Source of the DNA: Bacillota bacterium
GTDB lineage: Bacteria; Bacillota; Clostridia; Clostridiales; Clostridiaceae
Direction of reading: 5' to 3'
Assembly: GCA_030706015.1 (NCBI GenBank)
Contig: JAUZPI010000004.1
Location: 60,870 to 124,869, forward strand
Length of the DNA stretch: 64,000 nucleotides
Shown: one piece after another, positions 35,228-44,508 of the stretch
Position numbering within the stretch: position 1 is the stretch's first letter
Layout: the number at the start of each line of letters is the position of its first letter
Notes under the pieces: generated by a model
Databases searched by the model: none
What the model saw: the letters and a program-made list of their open reading frames with translations, nothing else
What the model was told of the DNA's origin: nothing
Translations under genes and position numbers: made by a program

Positions 35228-36163
35228 ATGATTGCCTTGTTAATAGCAATAGTTATAATTCTAGTATGCATAATACTTTATCAAAACAATTGTCAAAGGC
35301 AAAATAGTAGGAATATACAGTACATAAAGAACAAATTGTATCAGATTGTTTATGAGAAAACCAATGAAAAATTATTGTTAGCCACTGATAACAAAGAGCT
35401 TAGAGAACTGTTAGTGGAGATTAACAGCCTTCTAGATCATAGTCAAAAAGTATTAGCGGATTATAGAGCAAAAGAAATATCCATGAAAAAAATGCTTTCA
35501 AATATTTCGCATGACTTAAAAACCCCTCTTACGGTGGTATTAGGATATATTGAAACCTTAAATCTAGACAAGAATATAAAGCAAGCTGAAAGAGAAGTAC
35601 TGTTGTCTAAGGTCCATAATAAAATTCTTGAGGTTATTGAATTAATGAACAAGTTTTTTGACTTGGCAAAGCTTGAGTCAGGAGATAAGGAGATTGAGAT
35701 TACCAGAGTTAATATGAATGAAATTTGCAGAAAAAGTATATTGGACTTTTATGACATATTGGATAATAGAGGTTTTGATGTGGATATAAGTATCCCAGAG
35801 GCTAATATATATGCCATGGGCAATGAAGAAGCTCTTTTGAGAGTAATGAATAATTTAATATCTAATGCTATCAGGTATGGAATTGATGGAAAAGTTATTG
35901 GGATTAGGTTAAGTTGTGATACAGAACTTATCTATGTTGAAGTTTGGGATAAGGGAAAAGGGATAGAGGAAATTCATCTAGATAAGGTTTTTGAAAGAAT
36001 GTATACTATGGAGGATTCCAGAAATAAGTTCTTTCAAGGCAGTGGTCTTGGACTTACCATAAGCAAAAGGCTTATAGAACAAATGGGAGGAGAAATATTA
36101 CTAAAAAGCAAACCTAATGAAAAGACTTCGTTTATCTTTAAACTAAAAAGAATAACATATTAA
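35228..36163 (+). CDS. sensor histidine kinase with a single short membrane anchor
   Basis: A 311-residue kinase. One hydrophobic segment at residues 2-18, no extracellular domain, then a short linker, HisKA with H95 in NISHDLKTPLT, N box NNLISNAIRYG, G1 WDKGKGIE and G2 GSGLGLTISKRL. Kinases without an outside sensor that sit next to BcrA or Bce type transporters often sense through the transporter. Start at 35228 behind GGAGGT inside the upstream gene; only one base separates the two genes. Confidence 0.9.
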   Translation: MIALLIAIVIILVCIILYQNNCQRQNSRNIQYIKNKLYQIVYEKTNEKLLLATDNKELRELLVEINSLLDHSQKVLADYRAKEISMKKMLSNISHDLKTPLTVVLGYIETLNLDKNIKQAEREVLLSKVHNKILEVIELMNKFFDLAKLESGDKEIEITRVNMNEICRKSILDFYDILDNRGFDVDISIPEANIYAMGNEEALLRVMNNLISNAIRYGIDGKVIGIRLSCDTELIYVEVWDKGKGIEEIHLDKVFERMYTMEDSRNKFFQGSGLGLTISKRLIEQMGGEILLKSKPNEKTSFIFKLKRITY

Positions 36164-36248
36164 GAATTTTGTAAGATTTGCTTAATAAAAAAGAGAAGTT
36201 CAAATTATAAGATAGAATTATGGTAAATGAATCAGAGGAGTGAGCAGT

Positions 36249-37172
36249 ATGAATTATATATTGAGAACTATAAATCTTACAAAAGCTTTTAAAAATAAAG
36301 AGGTAATATCAAATGTTAATATGAATATAAAAAAGGGTGAAATTTATGGCTTTCTAGGTCCAAACGGTGCTGGTAAAACAACTGTTATGAAGATGATCAC
36401 TAATTTAATTAAACCTACTGCTGGTGAAATTGAGATTTTTGGTGATAAGCTCACCGATAAGGCCTATGAAGTTTTAAAAAGAATGGGAACCATTATTGAG
36501 TATCCTGTATTTTATGACAAGCTTACAGGAAGAGAAAACCTGGAGCTGCATTGCGAATATATGGGGTATTACGATAAAAATGAAATTGATAAGGTTTTAA
36601 AGCTAGTAAATTTAAAGAATATAAGTGATAAAGCAGTAAAAGATTTTTCACTAGGTATGAAGCAGAGGCTTGGAATAGCTAGGGCAATTATAACTAAACC
36701 TCAGTTTTTGATATTAGATGAACCAATAAATGGACTTGATCCTATAGGTATTAAGGAAATTAGGGATTTATTAAGAATGTTAAACAAGGAATACGGCATG
36801 ACTATATTAATATCGAGTCATATACTAGGAGAAATGGAACAGATAGCAGATACCATAGGTGTATTAAACAATGGAAGACTTATAGAAGAAGTGTCTATGG
36901 AAAGCATCAGACAGCATAACACAGAATATATTGAGATAACAACTAAGGATTGCTCAAAGTCTGCGTACATTTTAGAAAATGAGCTGGGGATTTCAAACTT
37001 TAAGATTATTGATAATACAATTGTAAGAGTATATGATTTGAAAATATCTCAAAATGATATTTCTAAAGCACTAATTTTAAATGGAGTTAGCATAGAGGCC
37101 ATTAATAGAAAAAATAGTTCTTTAGAGGATTATTTCTTAAATCTATTAAATGGGGGTGAGTTAAGTGCTTAG
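36249..37172 (+). CDS. ABC transporter ATP-binding protein, BcrA/LanF-like
   Basis: A 307-residue ATPase: Walker A GPNGAGKT, signature FSLGMKQRLG, Walker B FLILDEPINGLDP, switch His in SSHIL, and a C-terminal extension of about 80 residues as in bacitracin (BcrA) and lantibiotic self-protection exporters. ATG at 36249 chosen behind AGAGGAG over a GTG nine bases earlier. Paired with the permease that overlaps its end by eight bases and with the two-component genes upstream. Confidence 0.92.
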   Translation: MNYILRTINLTKAFKNKEVISNVNMNIKKGEIYGFLGPNGAGKTTVMKMITNLIKPTAGEIEIFGDKLTDKAYEVLKRMGTIIEYPVFYDKLTGRENLELHCEYMGYYDKNEIDKVLKLVNLKNISDKAVKDFSLGMKQRLGIARAIITKPQFLILDEPINGLDPIGIKEIRDLLRMLNKEYGMTILISSHILGEMEQIADTIGVLNNGRLIEEVSMESIRQHNTEYIEITTKDCSKSAYILENELGISNFKIIDNTIVRVYDLKISQNDISKALILNGVSIEAINRKNSSLEDYFLNLLNGGELSA

Positions 37173-37863
37173 ATTAATGAAACTAGAAATAAAGAAATTT
37201 AAAGTTCGAGGTTATATAAGAGGGACTATAATTGCGAATTTCATCATTTTAGCATTTATGCTTATGGCTGTTTTTAGCTTGAAAGGATATAAGGAAATAC
37301 CACTGCATAATTACAGCGAAATGTTTTTAGCTACAAGTACTTTTGTAAGAGCTACTTTTTGTATATTTGCAGCAGTTATGATTTCAAAGTTCATAATTGC
37401 AGAGTACACAAACAAAACTATTAATGTTATGTTTATATACCCGATAAAAAGAATTAATATAATGCTTGCAAAGCTGCTTGTTGTGGTAGTATTTATATTT
37501 ACAGCTATGATTATTTCAAATATATTTATAAATAGCATTTTATATATAGTTAATAGCTATGGTGGATTTTTTAGAGATACGCTAACTGCAGATATGGTAT
37601 TTAATAATTTGGTTAGTGTTTTGATATATTCTATAGGCTATACGCTGTTAGCTTTAATCCCTTTATATATAGGAATGATAAAGAAATCCACTTCTGCCAC
37701 AATTGTATCTTCAGTAATTTTAGTAAGTTTATTAGACAGTAGTGGAAGTAAGGGAGAATCATTAGGATCTATTATTATAATTCCAATGGTATTAGGTATT
37801 ATAGGCGCAATTACCGCTTATATGGCTATTAAGGATGTAGAAACGAAGGATATAGCTAATTAA
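37165..37863 (+). CDS. ABC-2 type permease, partner of the BcrA-like ATPase
   Basis: A 232-residue membrane protein with six hydrophobic segments and a charged N-terminus. GTG start overlapping the end of the ATPase gene, behind GGGGGTGAG. The likely job is export or membrane removal of an antimicrobial peptide, inferred from the neighbouring regulator and kinase. Confidence 0.85.
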   Translation: MLRLMKLEIKKFKVRGYIRGTIIANFIILAFMLMAVFSLKGYKEIPLHNYSEMFLATSTFVRATFCIFAAVMISKFIIAEYTNKTINVMFIYPIKRINIMLAKLLVVVVFIFTAMIISNIFINSILYIVNSYGGFFRDTLTADMVFNNLVSVLIYSIGYTLLALIPLYIGMIKKSTSATIVSSVILVSLLDSSGSKGESLGSIIIIPMVLGIIGAITAYMAIKDVETKDIAN

Positions 37864-37888
37864 CACAACAATATATTTTGATTATATA

Positions 37889-37930
37889 AAAAGCGAAGGT
37901 AGTAGTAAGATATAACCTTCGCCTTTTTTT
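37889..37930. terminator. bidirectional terminator
   Basis: GCGAAGGT pairs with ACCTTCGC, flanked by AAAAA and TTTTTTT. It ends the ABC operon; the DUF4397 gene on the other strand stops at its edge. Confidence 0.85.
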
Positions 37931-38570
37931 AGCGTGGTTCTGGTATTGTCATAGCTTGCAAAGCTGGTGATTCGTCAACAAGGCCAATAGCATAAATGGA
38001 GTAGTATTTATTAGGTACCAGTTGAAGAGGGGGAGTAGCTGCTATTACGTTATTTGTACCAGTAGGGCTTACCTTAAAAATGTATGTTCCTGAAGTGGTG
38101 CAAGCATAATTAGATATATATTTATAACCTACATTATAAAATATTTTCATCCCGTTCTGAATAGTCACGTCAAGTGCAGGGGAGTTTGGGGATAAATTAA
38201 TAAATCGAACGCAAGGTCTTCCAAAGTTTTGAGCAGTAGTCGGTTCTGGTATAGGGTATACTTCTAGATTAGGGGCTGTTCCGATAATAGCTAAATTAAA
38301 TACAGTTTTTTCTGGGATAATTACAGTTGTATTGATTATAGGATTTTCATTCTGACCAACAGGGTAAGCCTTAAAACTATAATCGCCAGGTGCAAGAGGA
38401 ATATATAGAGAATATTGGCTATAGGCTAAATTCTGAACAATAAGCTCATCATTAAGATAAATATTTACAGCTGGTGAATTTGGTGCAGCGTGTAAAACTC
38501 TAATATAGGAAAACTCATCAGCTCTCTTAGATTTACCGCAGCATCTTAAGTCAGATGAAGCATTTGACAT
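37929..38570 (-). CDS. DUF4397 domain protein
   Basis: A 213-residue beta-rich protein with two DUF4397 repeats: YIRVLHAAPNSPAVNIYLND with LAPGDYSFKAYPVG, and CVRFINLSPNSPALDVTIQNG with SGTYIFKVSPTG. Members are usually secreted or surface proteins, yet no signal peptide is present and the N-terminus has CCGKSKR, so it may be released at sporulation or act in the cell. An ATG seven codons upstream lies before the AGGAG site, so 38570 is chosen. Confidence 0.85.
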   Translation of the reverse strand: MSNASSDLRCCGKSKRADEFSYIRVLHAAPNSPAVNIYLNDELIVQNLAYSQYSLYIPLAPGDYSFKAYPVGQNENPIINTTVIIPEKTVFNLAIIGTAPNLEVYPIPEPTTAQNFGRPCVRFINLSPNSPALDVTIQNGMKIFYNVGYKYISNYACTTSGTYIFKVSPTGTNNVIAATPPLQLVPNKYYSIYAIGLVDESPALQAMTIPEPR

Positions 38571-38777
38571 AAGCAAATATCTCCTATACATTAATATTCA
38601 CTATTACTATATATTAAATGGTTTCATTTGGTTCATATAGTTTTGAAAATCAATTCAGTTGGATAATACCATATAACTAGGTGAATGATAGTAATAAGAA
38701 GGTATTAAAATCAACTTGGAAGATGTATTTAGATAAACATTGCTGATTGCATATATATTTGCCTGGAGATGATAAAA

Positions 38778-40019
38778 ATGAGGTTTAAGAGGTGCAGTAT
38801 AGTACCAATATTTTTCACGGTTTTTATTGACCTTTTAGGATTAGGGATAGTGGTACCTATACTCCCTGCAGTGTTGTTAGATCCTATTGGAGGAATGTTA
38901 CCGTTAAATTATCCCTATACTATTAGGATGATATTATATGGAACCTTAACAGCAGCATATCCTATAGCCCAATTTTTCGGTGCTCCTATTTTGGGTACTT
39001 TGGCAGATACAAAAGGAAGAAAAAAGCTTCTGCTGGCATCATTAATTGGTACTTTGTGTGGTTATATTATTTTTGTTGTTGGAATAATAAGAGGTAACAT
39101 TTATCTATTGTTTATTGGCAGGTTAGTGGATGGTTTTACTGGTGGAAACATCTCAATTGCTCAATCGGCTATTGCAGATATTAGTGATGAAAAAACAAAA
39201 GCAAGAAATTTTGGCTTAATAGGCATGGCCTTTGGACTAGGATTTGTTATAGGCCCATATCTGGGAGGTAAACTATCAGATCCCAATATATTAGCTTGGT
39301 TTGATTATACAACTCCATTTTTTTTATCAATTATGCTTACTATAATTAATATAATATTGGTGGTTTGGAGCTTTCCAGAGACTTTAAATATAAGACATCA
39401 AGTAAGGATAAGTTTTCTTGCTGGGTTTAAAAACATAGGTAAGGCATTTATCTACAAGGAGCTAAGAACTATGTTTCTAGTGGTATTTCTACTTAGTATA
39501 GGACATAATTTTTTCACCAAGTTTCTACAGGTGTTTTTAATGACTAAATTTAATTTCACTCAGTCAAGTATTGGTGATTTCTATGGATATATGGGTATTT
39601 GGATTGCTGCATCCCAAGGAATATTACTTAAGCCATTAATTAAAAGATATAAACCTCACTCAATACTAAAAGTATCTGTGGTAATGGCAGCATTTAGCAT
39701 ACTATTTATCTTATTACCCAATAAGGTGATTCATTTATACATGATTATACCTTTCATTTCAATGCTTCAAGGCATGAATCAGCCTAACACCTCAGCAATA
39801 ATTTCAGATTTAGCAGGTGAAGAGAAACAAGGAGAGATATTTGGAATTAATCAATCTATGCAGGCTATGGCTCAGGCAATTCCACCTATAATTGCAGGTA
39901 TTATCACATCTATTAATATAGATTTGCCAATAATTTTGTCAGCAGTGTTTATAATGCTGGCGTGGGTAGTATTTGTATTATATTACCCTATAGTTATTAG
40001 CCGTAAAGTTCCAGCGTAA
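38778..40019 (+). CDS. MFS exporter, TetA/DHA1-like
   Basis: A 413-residue 12-TM transporter. Motif A reads GTLADTKGRKKLL after TM2, and TM5 has the antiporter motif GLGFVIGPYLGG. The first helix FFTVFIDLLGLGIVVPILPAVL is typical of tetracycline-type exporters; ligand unknown. ATG at 38778 chosen because the ATG at 38769 is inside the GGAGATG site. Single gene with its own terminator. Confidence 0.9.
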   Translation: MRFKRCSIVPIFFTVFIDLLGLGIVVPILPAVLLDPIGGMLPLNYPYTIRMILYGTLTAAYPIAQFFGAPILGTLADTKGRKKLLLASLIGTLCGYIIFVVGIIRGNIYLLFIGRLVDGFTGGNISIAQSAIADISDEKTKARNFGLIGMAFGLGFVIGPYLGGKLSDPNILAWFDYTTPFFLSIMLTIINIILVVWSFPETLNIRHQVRISFLAGFKNIGKAFIYKELRTMFLVVFLLSIGHNFFTKFLQVFLMTKFNFTQSSIGDFYGYMGIWIAASQGILLKPLIKRYKPHSILKVSVVMAAFSILFILLPNKVIHLYMIIPFISMLQGMNQPNTSAIISDLAGEEKQGEIFGINQSMQAMAQAIPPIIAGIITSINIDLPIILSAVFIMLAWVVFVLYYPIVISRKVPA

Positions 40020-40025
40020 ATAATG

Positions 40026-40081
40026 GGAATTTATAAACTATCTGTTGTTCGATAATTTATAAATTCCTTTACTATTTTTTT
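40026..40081. terminator. terminator after the MFS gene
   Basis: GGAATTTATAAA pairs with TTTATAAATTCC, followed by TTTACTATTTTTTT. It also lies at the end of the convergent cytochrome b5-like gene. Confidence 0.75.
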
Positions 40082-40082
40082 G

Positions 40083-40445
40083 TTATTGCAATTTGCCAAC
40101 TATAGGCACGTCTGCTAATACAGAATTACCATGTGGTGACTGCCCTATCATATTAGTCAAGTCCACACCAGCAACCACACCTTGTTCATGCTTACCGTTT
40201 TTCCATCTTTTTGCGTTGGTGACATCGTAAACAGTTCCATTTACAGCTACATATGCTGGCTGGCCATTTTGACCATTATACTTTTTTAAATCATCAACTG
40301 TAAAGGTTTGATTTGCTGAATTGCCGGCGGTGTTTGACTGTGATGAAGTGTTTTGTTTGCTTGATTTATTGCTGGAACAACCAACAACTGCCACGGTTAG
40401 GGCGAAAGCAATAATAAAGGTCATAACTACTAAAATTCTCTTCAT
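40083..40445 (-). CDS. lipoprotein with cytochrome b5-like heme-binding domain
   Basis: A 120-residue exported protein. Lipobox AVVGC puts the lipidated cysteine at residue 23, followed by a Ser/Asn/Gln linker (24-47). The rest is a short cytochrome b5-like domain: FTVDDLKKYNGQNGQPAYVA, VYDVTNAKRWKNGKHEQG, then a second His in QSPHGNSVL. The two histidines (in KHEQG and SPHGN) are the likely heme ligands. It would be a heme protein on the outer face of the membrane, consistent with the heme-making operon in the same window. Start behind TAGGAGTG. Confidence 0.88.
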   Translation of the reverse strand: MKRILVVMTFIIAFALTVAVVGCSSNKSSKQNTSSQSNTAGNSANQTFTVDDLKKYNGQNGQPAYVAVNGTVYDVTNAKRWKNGKHEQGVVAGVDLTNMIGQSPHGNSVLADVPIVGKLQ

Positions 40446-40632
40446 TCTATCACTCCTAGTAAGTTAATATGTAAATTCATACTTAGTGTACCCGTAACAT
40501 TTAAATATATATCATTAGTAAGGAGTGTATTAAAAAACAATATAAGTTTATTGTTTTTCGATAAATATATATTGTAAAATAGAAAATAGTATGTTAGTAT
40601 TAAATTGCCAAGAAAACATAAGGAGTGGTTTT

Positions 40633-41127
40633 ATGAAATATTATGGGAAGAAATCTATGGCGTCAGTACTAGAAATTATATTAAATATTACTTTATTCAT
40701 TGGAGCTATTGCTACGGGTTTGATTTTCTATAATACTCTTTTCAATGCTAAAGATAATATCGGAAGCGGAAAGAAGGCATTGATAATTTTATTGTTAGCG
40801 ATAGGTATATGTTGTGTATTTTTAATAGTTATAGAATTGAAAAGGGTTATTAGTACTTTGGTAAAAGCAGATCCTTTTGTAGCTGCAAATGTAAAATCTC
40901 TAAGGAGAATTTCTGTGGAATGCTTTATAATTGCTGGCTGTTATTTAGTGAATTTTATATTTGGTTCTAATTTTAGAGAGTTTCAATTCATTTATGTTGA
41001 TTCCAAGGGAATCCATACAGATATGGAATTTATAATATTTATCTTTGCAGGTTGTTTCATAGCGATACTTTCAAAGGTATTTGAACAGGCGGTACAATTT
41101 AAAGAAGAAAATGATTTTACTATATAG
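40633..41127 (+). CDS. DUF2975 family membrane protein
   Basis: A 164-residue protein with four hydrophobic segments, the usual DUF2975 plan, and LVKADPFVAANVKSLRRISVE between TM2 and TM3, the family's most conserved part. ATG at 40633 behind AAGGAGTGG. Always found with a small XRE regulator, as here (the next gene). Function unknown. Confidence 0.85.
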   Translation: MKYYGKKSMASVLEIILNITLFIGAIATGLIFYNTLFNAKDNIGSGKKALIILLLAIGICCVFLIVIELKRVISTLVKADPFVAANVKSLRRISVECFIIAGCYLVNFIFGSNFREFQFIYVDSKGIHTDMEFIIFIFAGCFIAILSKVFEQAVQFKEENDFTI

Positions 41128-41143
41128 GGGAAGGGAGAAGTCT

Positions 41144-41350
41144 ATGGCTATAATAGTTAATTTAGATGTAATGATGGCTAAAAGAAAAATATCTCTTCAG
41201 GAGTTAGCAGATAAGGTAGGTATCACCAATGCAAATCTTTCAATATTAAAGAATAATAAGGCTAAGGCTATAAGATTTTCAACGTTAGAAACAATTTGCA
41301 AGGAACTGCAGTGCCAACCGGGAGATATTTTAGAGTTTAAAGAGGATTAG
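41144..41350 (+). CDS. YozG-like small XRE regulator
   Basis: A 68-residue helix-turn-helix protein: VNLDVMMAKRKISLQELADK then VGITNANLSILKNNKAKAIR and CQPGDILEF. These short regulators accompany DUF2975 proteins. ATG at 41144 behind GGGAAGGGAG, 16 bases after the DUF2975 stop. Confidence 0.88.
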   Translation: MAIIVNLDVMMAKRKISLQELADKVGITNANLSILKNNKAKAIRFSTLETICKELQCQPGDILEFKED

Positions 41351-41362
41351 GGGGGATTTATC

Positions 41363-42793
41363 ATGGAGCAAAGTCAAAAAATTATAGAAACTAGAAAAAA
41401 TGTTACGGTATTTATACTATTTTCTCTTATAGCAGGGGTATTATTCTCAGCCTTCTTTTTTGATTATGTGGGTATATCCTATGCTATATATGTGACCTAT
41501 CTTACTGCAGGTTACTTTGCATTTTACAGAGTAAGGAATAAAAGTCTTATGGGATATTTTTTATTAGTGATTAGTTTAATCTTATCTGTAAGCTATGCTA
41601 TATTTACTAACCCTGTGTTTAGGGTTTTAAATCTTCTAGTTATACCAGTTAGTTTATTTTCAAGTTTTTTATTACTTACCTATTCGAATATTACACTGGA
41701 ATTAAAAAAGTTTACTAAGAACTTTATTGATAAGATAATTTTAGACTCAATTCTTACTTCCTTTAAGCTTCCTGGATGCATAATAGGCCTTGCTAAACAT
41801 AAAGAGAAAAGGGATGATTCTACTGCTTATAAATCTGTATTAATAGGGCTAGGTATCTCAGCACCAATAGTTATGTTTTTGTGTGTTCTGCTATCTGGAG
41901 CAGACAGTATGTTTAGCTATTATTTAAGAAACTTAACTTATTCCTTAAGATTCTTAGATATGGGTATAGCCTTTTATAAATTAATCAGTGCTATTATTAT
42001 AACCTTTTGTGTATTTGGCCTTTATCTGGGGCTTTCATATAAACTTAATAGTATGGAAGGTGAAGCTGCTTCTAAGAGAAGCTTTGAAGCCTTAACTGTT
42101 ATAACCATACTTACAGTTATCAGTATGCTTTATATAGTATTTACTAAGGTTCAAGTTTCTTATCTTTATGTTGGAGGTACACTGCCTTTAGGAATTACTC
42201 GTGCAGAATACGCAAGAAGTGGATTTTTTCAGTTGGTGTTTTTAGTGGTAATTAATTTGATGATGATCACCATACTTAAATTAAAGACTAAAAATCAAGG
42301 TAAAAAGCAGAATCTAACTCTTGATATCTTATATACAATAATTACATTACTAACCTTTAATATGGCATTTTCTGCATTATATAAGATGAATTTGTATATA
42401 GCAGCCTTTGGATATACAAGATTAAGAATCTTAGTTCAAGTATTTACTATATTCTTATTTTTAGTATTAGGTATTCTTATTGTTTTCATATGGAAGAGTA
42501 TAAATCTATTTAGGCCTATAATTTTCGTTGCAGCAGTAATTTATGTATCATTGAACTTCTTTAATATAGACAATTATATAGCTAGCAGAAATATATCAAT
42601 GTCATCAACTTTAACAAATTTTGATAAGGAATATCTAAATATATTGTCACTGGATGCAAGTCCAGCTATGGCAGAGGCAGTGAGGGAGAAGAAAATATCC
42701 TCAGAAGAGTACTACAATTGGTTAGTTAAAAATCAGAATAATGAAAAGTATTGGTATGAATATAATTATTATTCTTCTAAGTTTTCAAAGTAA
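41363..42793 (+). CDS. DUF4173 (DUF4153-like) multi-pass membrane protein
   Basis: A 476-residue protein with about ten hydrophobic segments and a soluble C-terminal tail. The central part has TRAEYARSGFFQLVFLVVIN, followed by AALY-type segment TFNMAFSALYKMNLYIAAFG, both typical of DUF4173. Start 12 bases after the XRE gene behind AGGGGGG, so the three genes form an operon. Function unknown. Confidence 0.85.
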   Translation: MEQSQKIIETRKNVTVFILFSLIAGVLFSAFFFDYVGISYAIYVTYLTAGYFAFYRVRNKSLMGYFLLVISLILSVSYAIFTNPVFRVLNLLVIPVSLFSSFLLLTYSNITLELKKFTKNFIDKIILDSILTSFKLPGCIIGLAKHKEKRDDSTAYKSVLIGLGISAPIVMFLCVLLSGADSMFSYYLRNLTYSLRFLDMGIAFYKLISAIIITFCVFGLYLGLSYKLNSMEGEAASKRSFEALTVITILTVISMLYIVFTKVQVSYLYVGGTLPLGITRAEYARSGFFQLVFLVVINLMMITILKLKTKNQGKKQNLTLDILYTIITLLTFNMAFSALYKMNLYIAAFGYTRLRILVQVFTIFLFLVLGILIVFIWKSINLFRPIIFVAAVIYVSLNFFNIDNYIASRNISMSSTLTNFDKEYLNILSLDASPAMAEAVREKKISSEEYYNWLVKNQNNEKYWYEYNYYSSKFSK

Positions 42794-42801
42794 TAAATAA
42801 T

Positions 42802-42852
42802 TAAGTGCCCATGCAGTATGGTAATACTAACTTGGGCACTTAAATTTTTTTG
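42802..42852. terminator. bidirectional terminator after the DUF4173 gene
   Basis: AAGTGCCCA pairs with TGGGCACTT with an inner GTATGGTAATAC stem, followed by AAATTTTTTT. Confidence 0.85.
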
Positions 42853-42863
42853 TTACGAAAGTA

Positions 42864-43292
42864 TTATTTTTTATTTAGGAAGATTAAGCCTACTATGCAG
42901 AATGCCATACCTAAAATTTTGTTCAGTCCAAAGCCCTCCTTGTAAAGTAATATGCCAATAGGCACAAGTAAAAGGGCAAGAAGAATATTCGCTACTAAAG
43001 AGCCTAGGCTTATATCCCAGCCTGCTCTATATGCCATGATATATCCAAACTCAAGACCCACTATGCAAACTCCAAGGGCTATGCTGGCCCAGTTTAAATC
43101 TTTAAAGGATTCAACAAATCCCTTATCAGCTCTAGAAAACCTATATGCGATAATAGTTATAATAGCTCCAGTAAGATATGTTATAAATAATGAAGAAAAG
43201 GGATTTGCTTTAGAGGATATTGATTTTGAACAAATATGATACATCATATTTGATATTACAATTATTAATATTGGAAATACATACGTAAACAT
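42864..43292 (-). CDS. half-size EamA/DMT transporter
   Basis: A 142-residue protein with about five hydrophobic segments forming one EamA repeat; ends LYKEGFGLNKILGMAFCIVG, the typical final helix region. Single-repeat EamA proteins work as dimers. Similar short proteins are common in Firmicutes, so it need not be a truncated long one. Start behind GAGGT. Substrate unknown. Confidence 0.8.
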   Translation of the reverse strand: MFTYVFPILIIVISNMMYHICSKSISSKANPFSSLFITYLTGAIITIIAYRFSRADKGFVESFKDLNWASIALGVCIVGLEFGYIMAYRAGWDISLGSLVANILLALLLVPIGILLYKEGFGLNKILGMAFCIVGLIFLNKK

Positions 43293-43335
43293 AAACTATA
43301 CCTCACTTATAATTAAATTATTATGCCTGGGCAAA

Positions 43336-43375
43336 ATAAAAAACCGAGAAGATATCATTTAAATGACTTCTCGGG
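43336..43375 (-). terminator. terminator after the truncated permease gene
   Basis: CCGAGAAG pairs with CTTCTCGG, with TCATTTAAATGA inside. The minus-strand tail is TTTTTTATTTT. Confidence 0.85.
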
Positions 43376-43434
43376 CTTATCCTTCCGTTTATATCTGACA
43401 GTTTATTAGATTATACAAAATTATATTGTACATT

Positions 43435-44085
43435 TCAAGTATTTACATAACTAGAAACTTTTCTGTTATTGTATAGGGATACTAGTGTAACAACAATGAG
43501 AATACCAATACTCCAAAGGGTTGCTTTAATCAGTAATAAAGCAAAGGCTGTTATAAGTATGGCAATGGCAATCCTTAGTCTTATATCATTAAGCAATCTA
43601 AAGCCAGCTGAAAGTCCAATAATTGCATTTGATAAGAAGAATACATCAGCACATGCCACAAGGCTATCAAGATTTAATATACCCGCAGCACATATTAGCT
43701 CAATAACAAAAGCAATCAGTTCTGTAGGTACATTTGAAAAAAGGCTGAAATTTTTTATAAAGCCGGAAGCTGTCATGACTACTGCCACTGGTCCAAAGCA
43801 GACAGCAGTAGTGAGAAAATTAGAAGTAAGTTCGCGCCAGAAACCTCCTAGGGTATCACCTACAGCAATGGCAACACCTTCATTTCCGGGACTTTTTAAA
43901 GTCAAAAATATAAATACATAAGCAAATACAGCACCTAGTGCCATTATTATAATCCATGCCAGTATTGCCCAGCTGCCAATGATTCCATAGGCTACAGGAG
44001 GCAGCAGTAGTATGCCTGAACCTAAAATAGGTCCAACTATAAGACCACAGAGAGTAATAATTCCTATATTCGAATTTTTATTCAT
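43435..44085 (-). pseudogene. shortened APC-family amino-acid permease (YjeH-like)
   Basis: A 216-residue frame with about six hydrophobic segments. The N-terminal part (GLIVGPILGSGILLLPPVAYG and SPGNEGVAIAVGDTLGG) matches the start of YjeH-type exporters, and the C-terminal part matches their end, but the family is about 400 residues, so the middle appears missing in frame. It still has a start and a terminator and may be transcribed. Divergent on its upstream side is a dead LysR gene, likely its former regulator. I call it a pseudogene because half the transport fold is absent; a functional half-protein is possible. Confidence 0.6.
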
Positions 44086-44194
44086 ATGAATCCCAGCTTT
44101 CTTGAATTTCTAGTAAGTTTATATTAACATAATAGTAATTATTAATAAAATTGAATTATTTGAAATTATATTTCAATTTTATTGAAGAGAAGAG

Positions 44195-44482
44195 GGCTGC
44201 AGCTATAGAACATCCTTTGAGGCTATGTTCCATAAGGAGGGGCTGAATCCCAATGTATCTCTAGAGGTAGGAAGTATAGAAACTATTAAAAGCTTTGCTG
44301 TAAGTAATCTGGGCATTACGCTGCTGCCTCTTATGACAGTTGGGAAAGAAATAGAACAAAAACAATTGACGGTATTAGACTTGCCGCAATGTGAATTCAA
44401 CATGATGACACAAGTGCTTTATCATAAAAATAAATGGATAACAGCTGCAATGAAGGCATTTTTACAGGAACTGCAATTTTAA
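44195..44482 (+). pseudogene. C-terminal remnant of a LysR-type regulator
   Basis: The frame reads GCSYRTSFEAMFHKEGLNPN then VSLEVGSIETIKSFAVSNLG and ITLLPLMTVGKEIEQKQL. This is the second half of a LysR effector-binding domain (about 95 of 300 residues). The DNA-binding domain and first half are missing. The part from the ATG at 44225 could in principle be translated but would have no DNA-binding ability. Confidence 0.8.
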
Positions 44483-44508
44483 AATTATGATGTTAGGAGA
44501 TGGTAATA

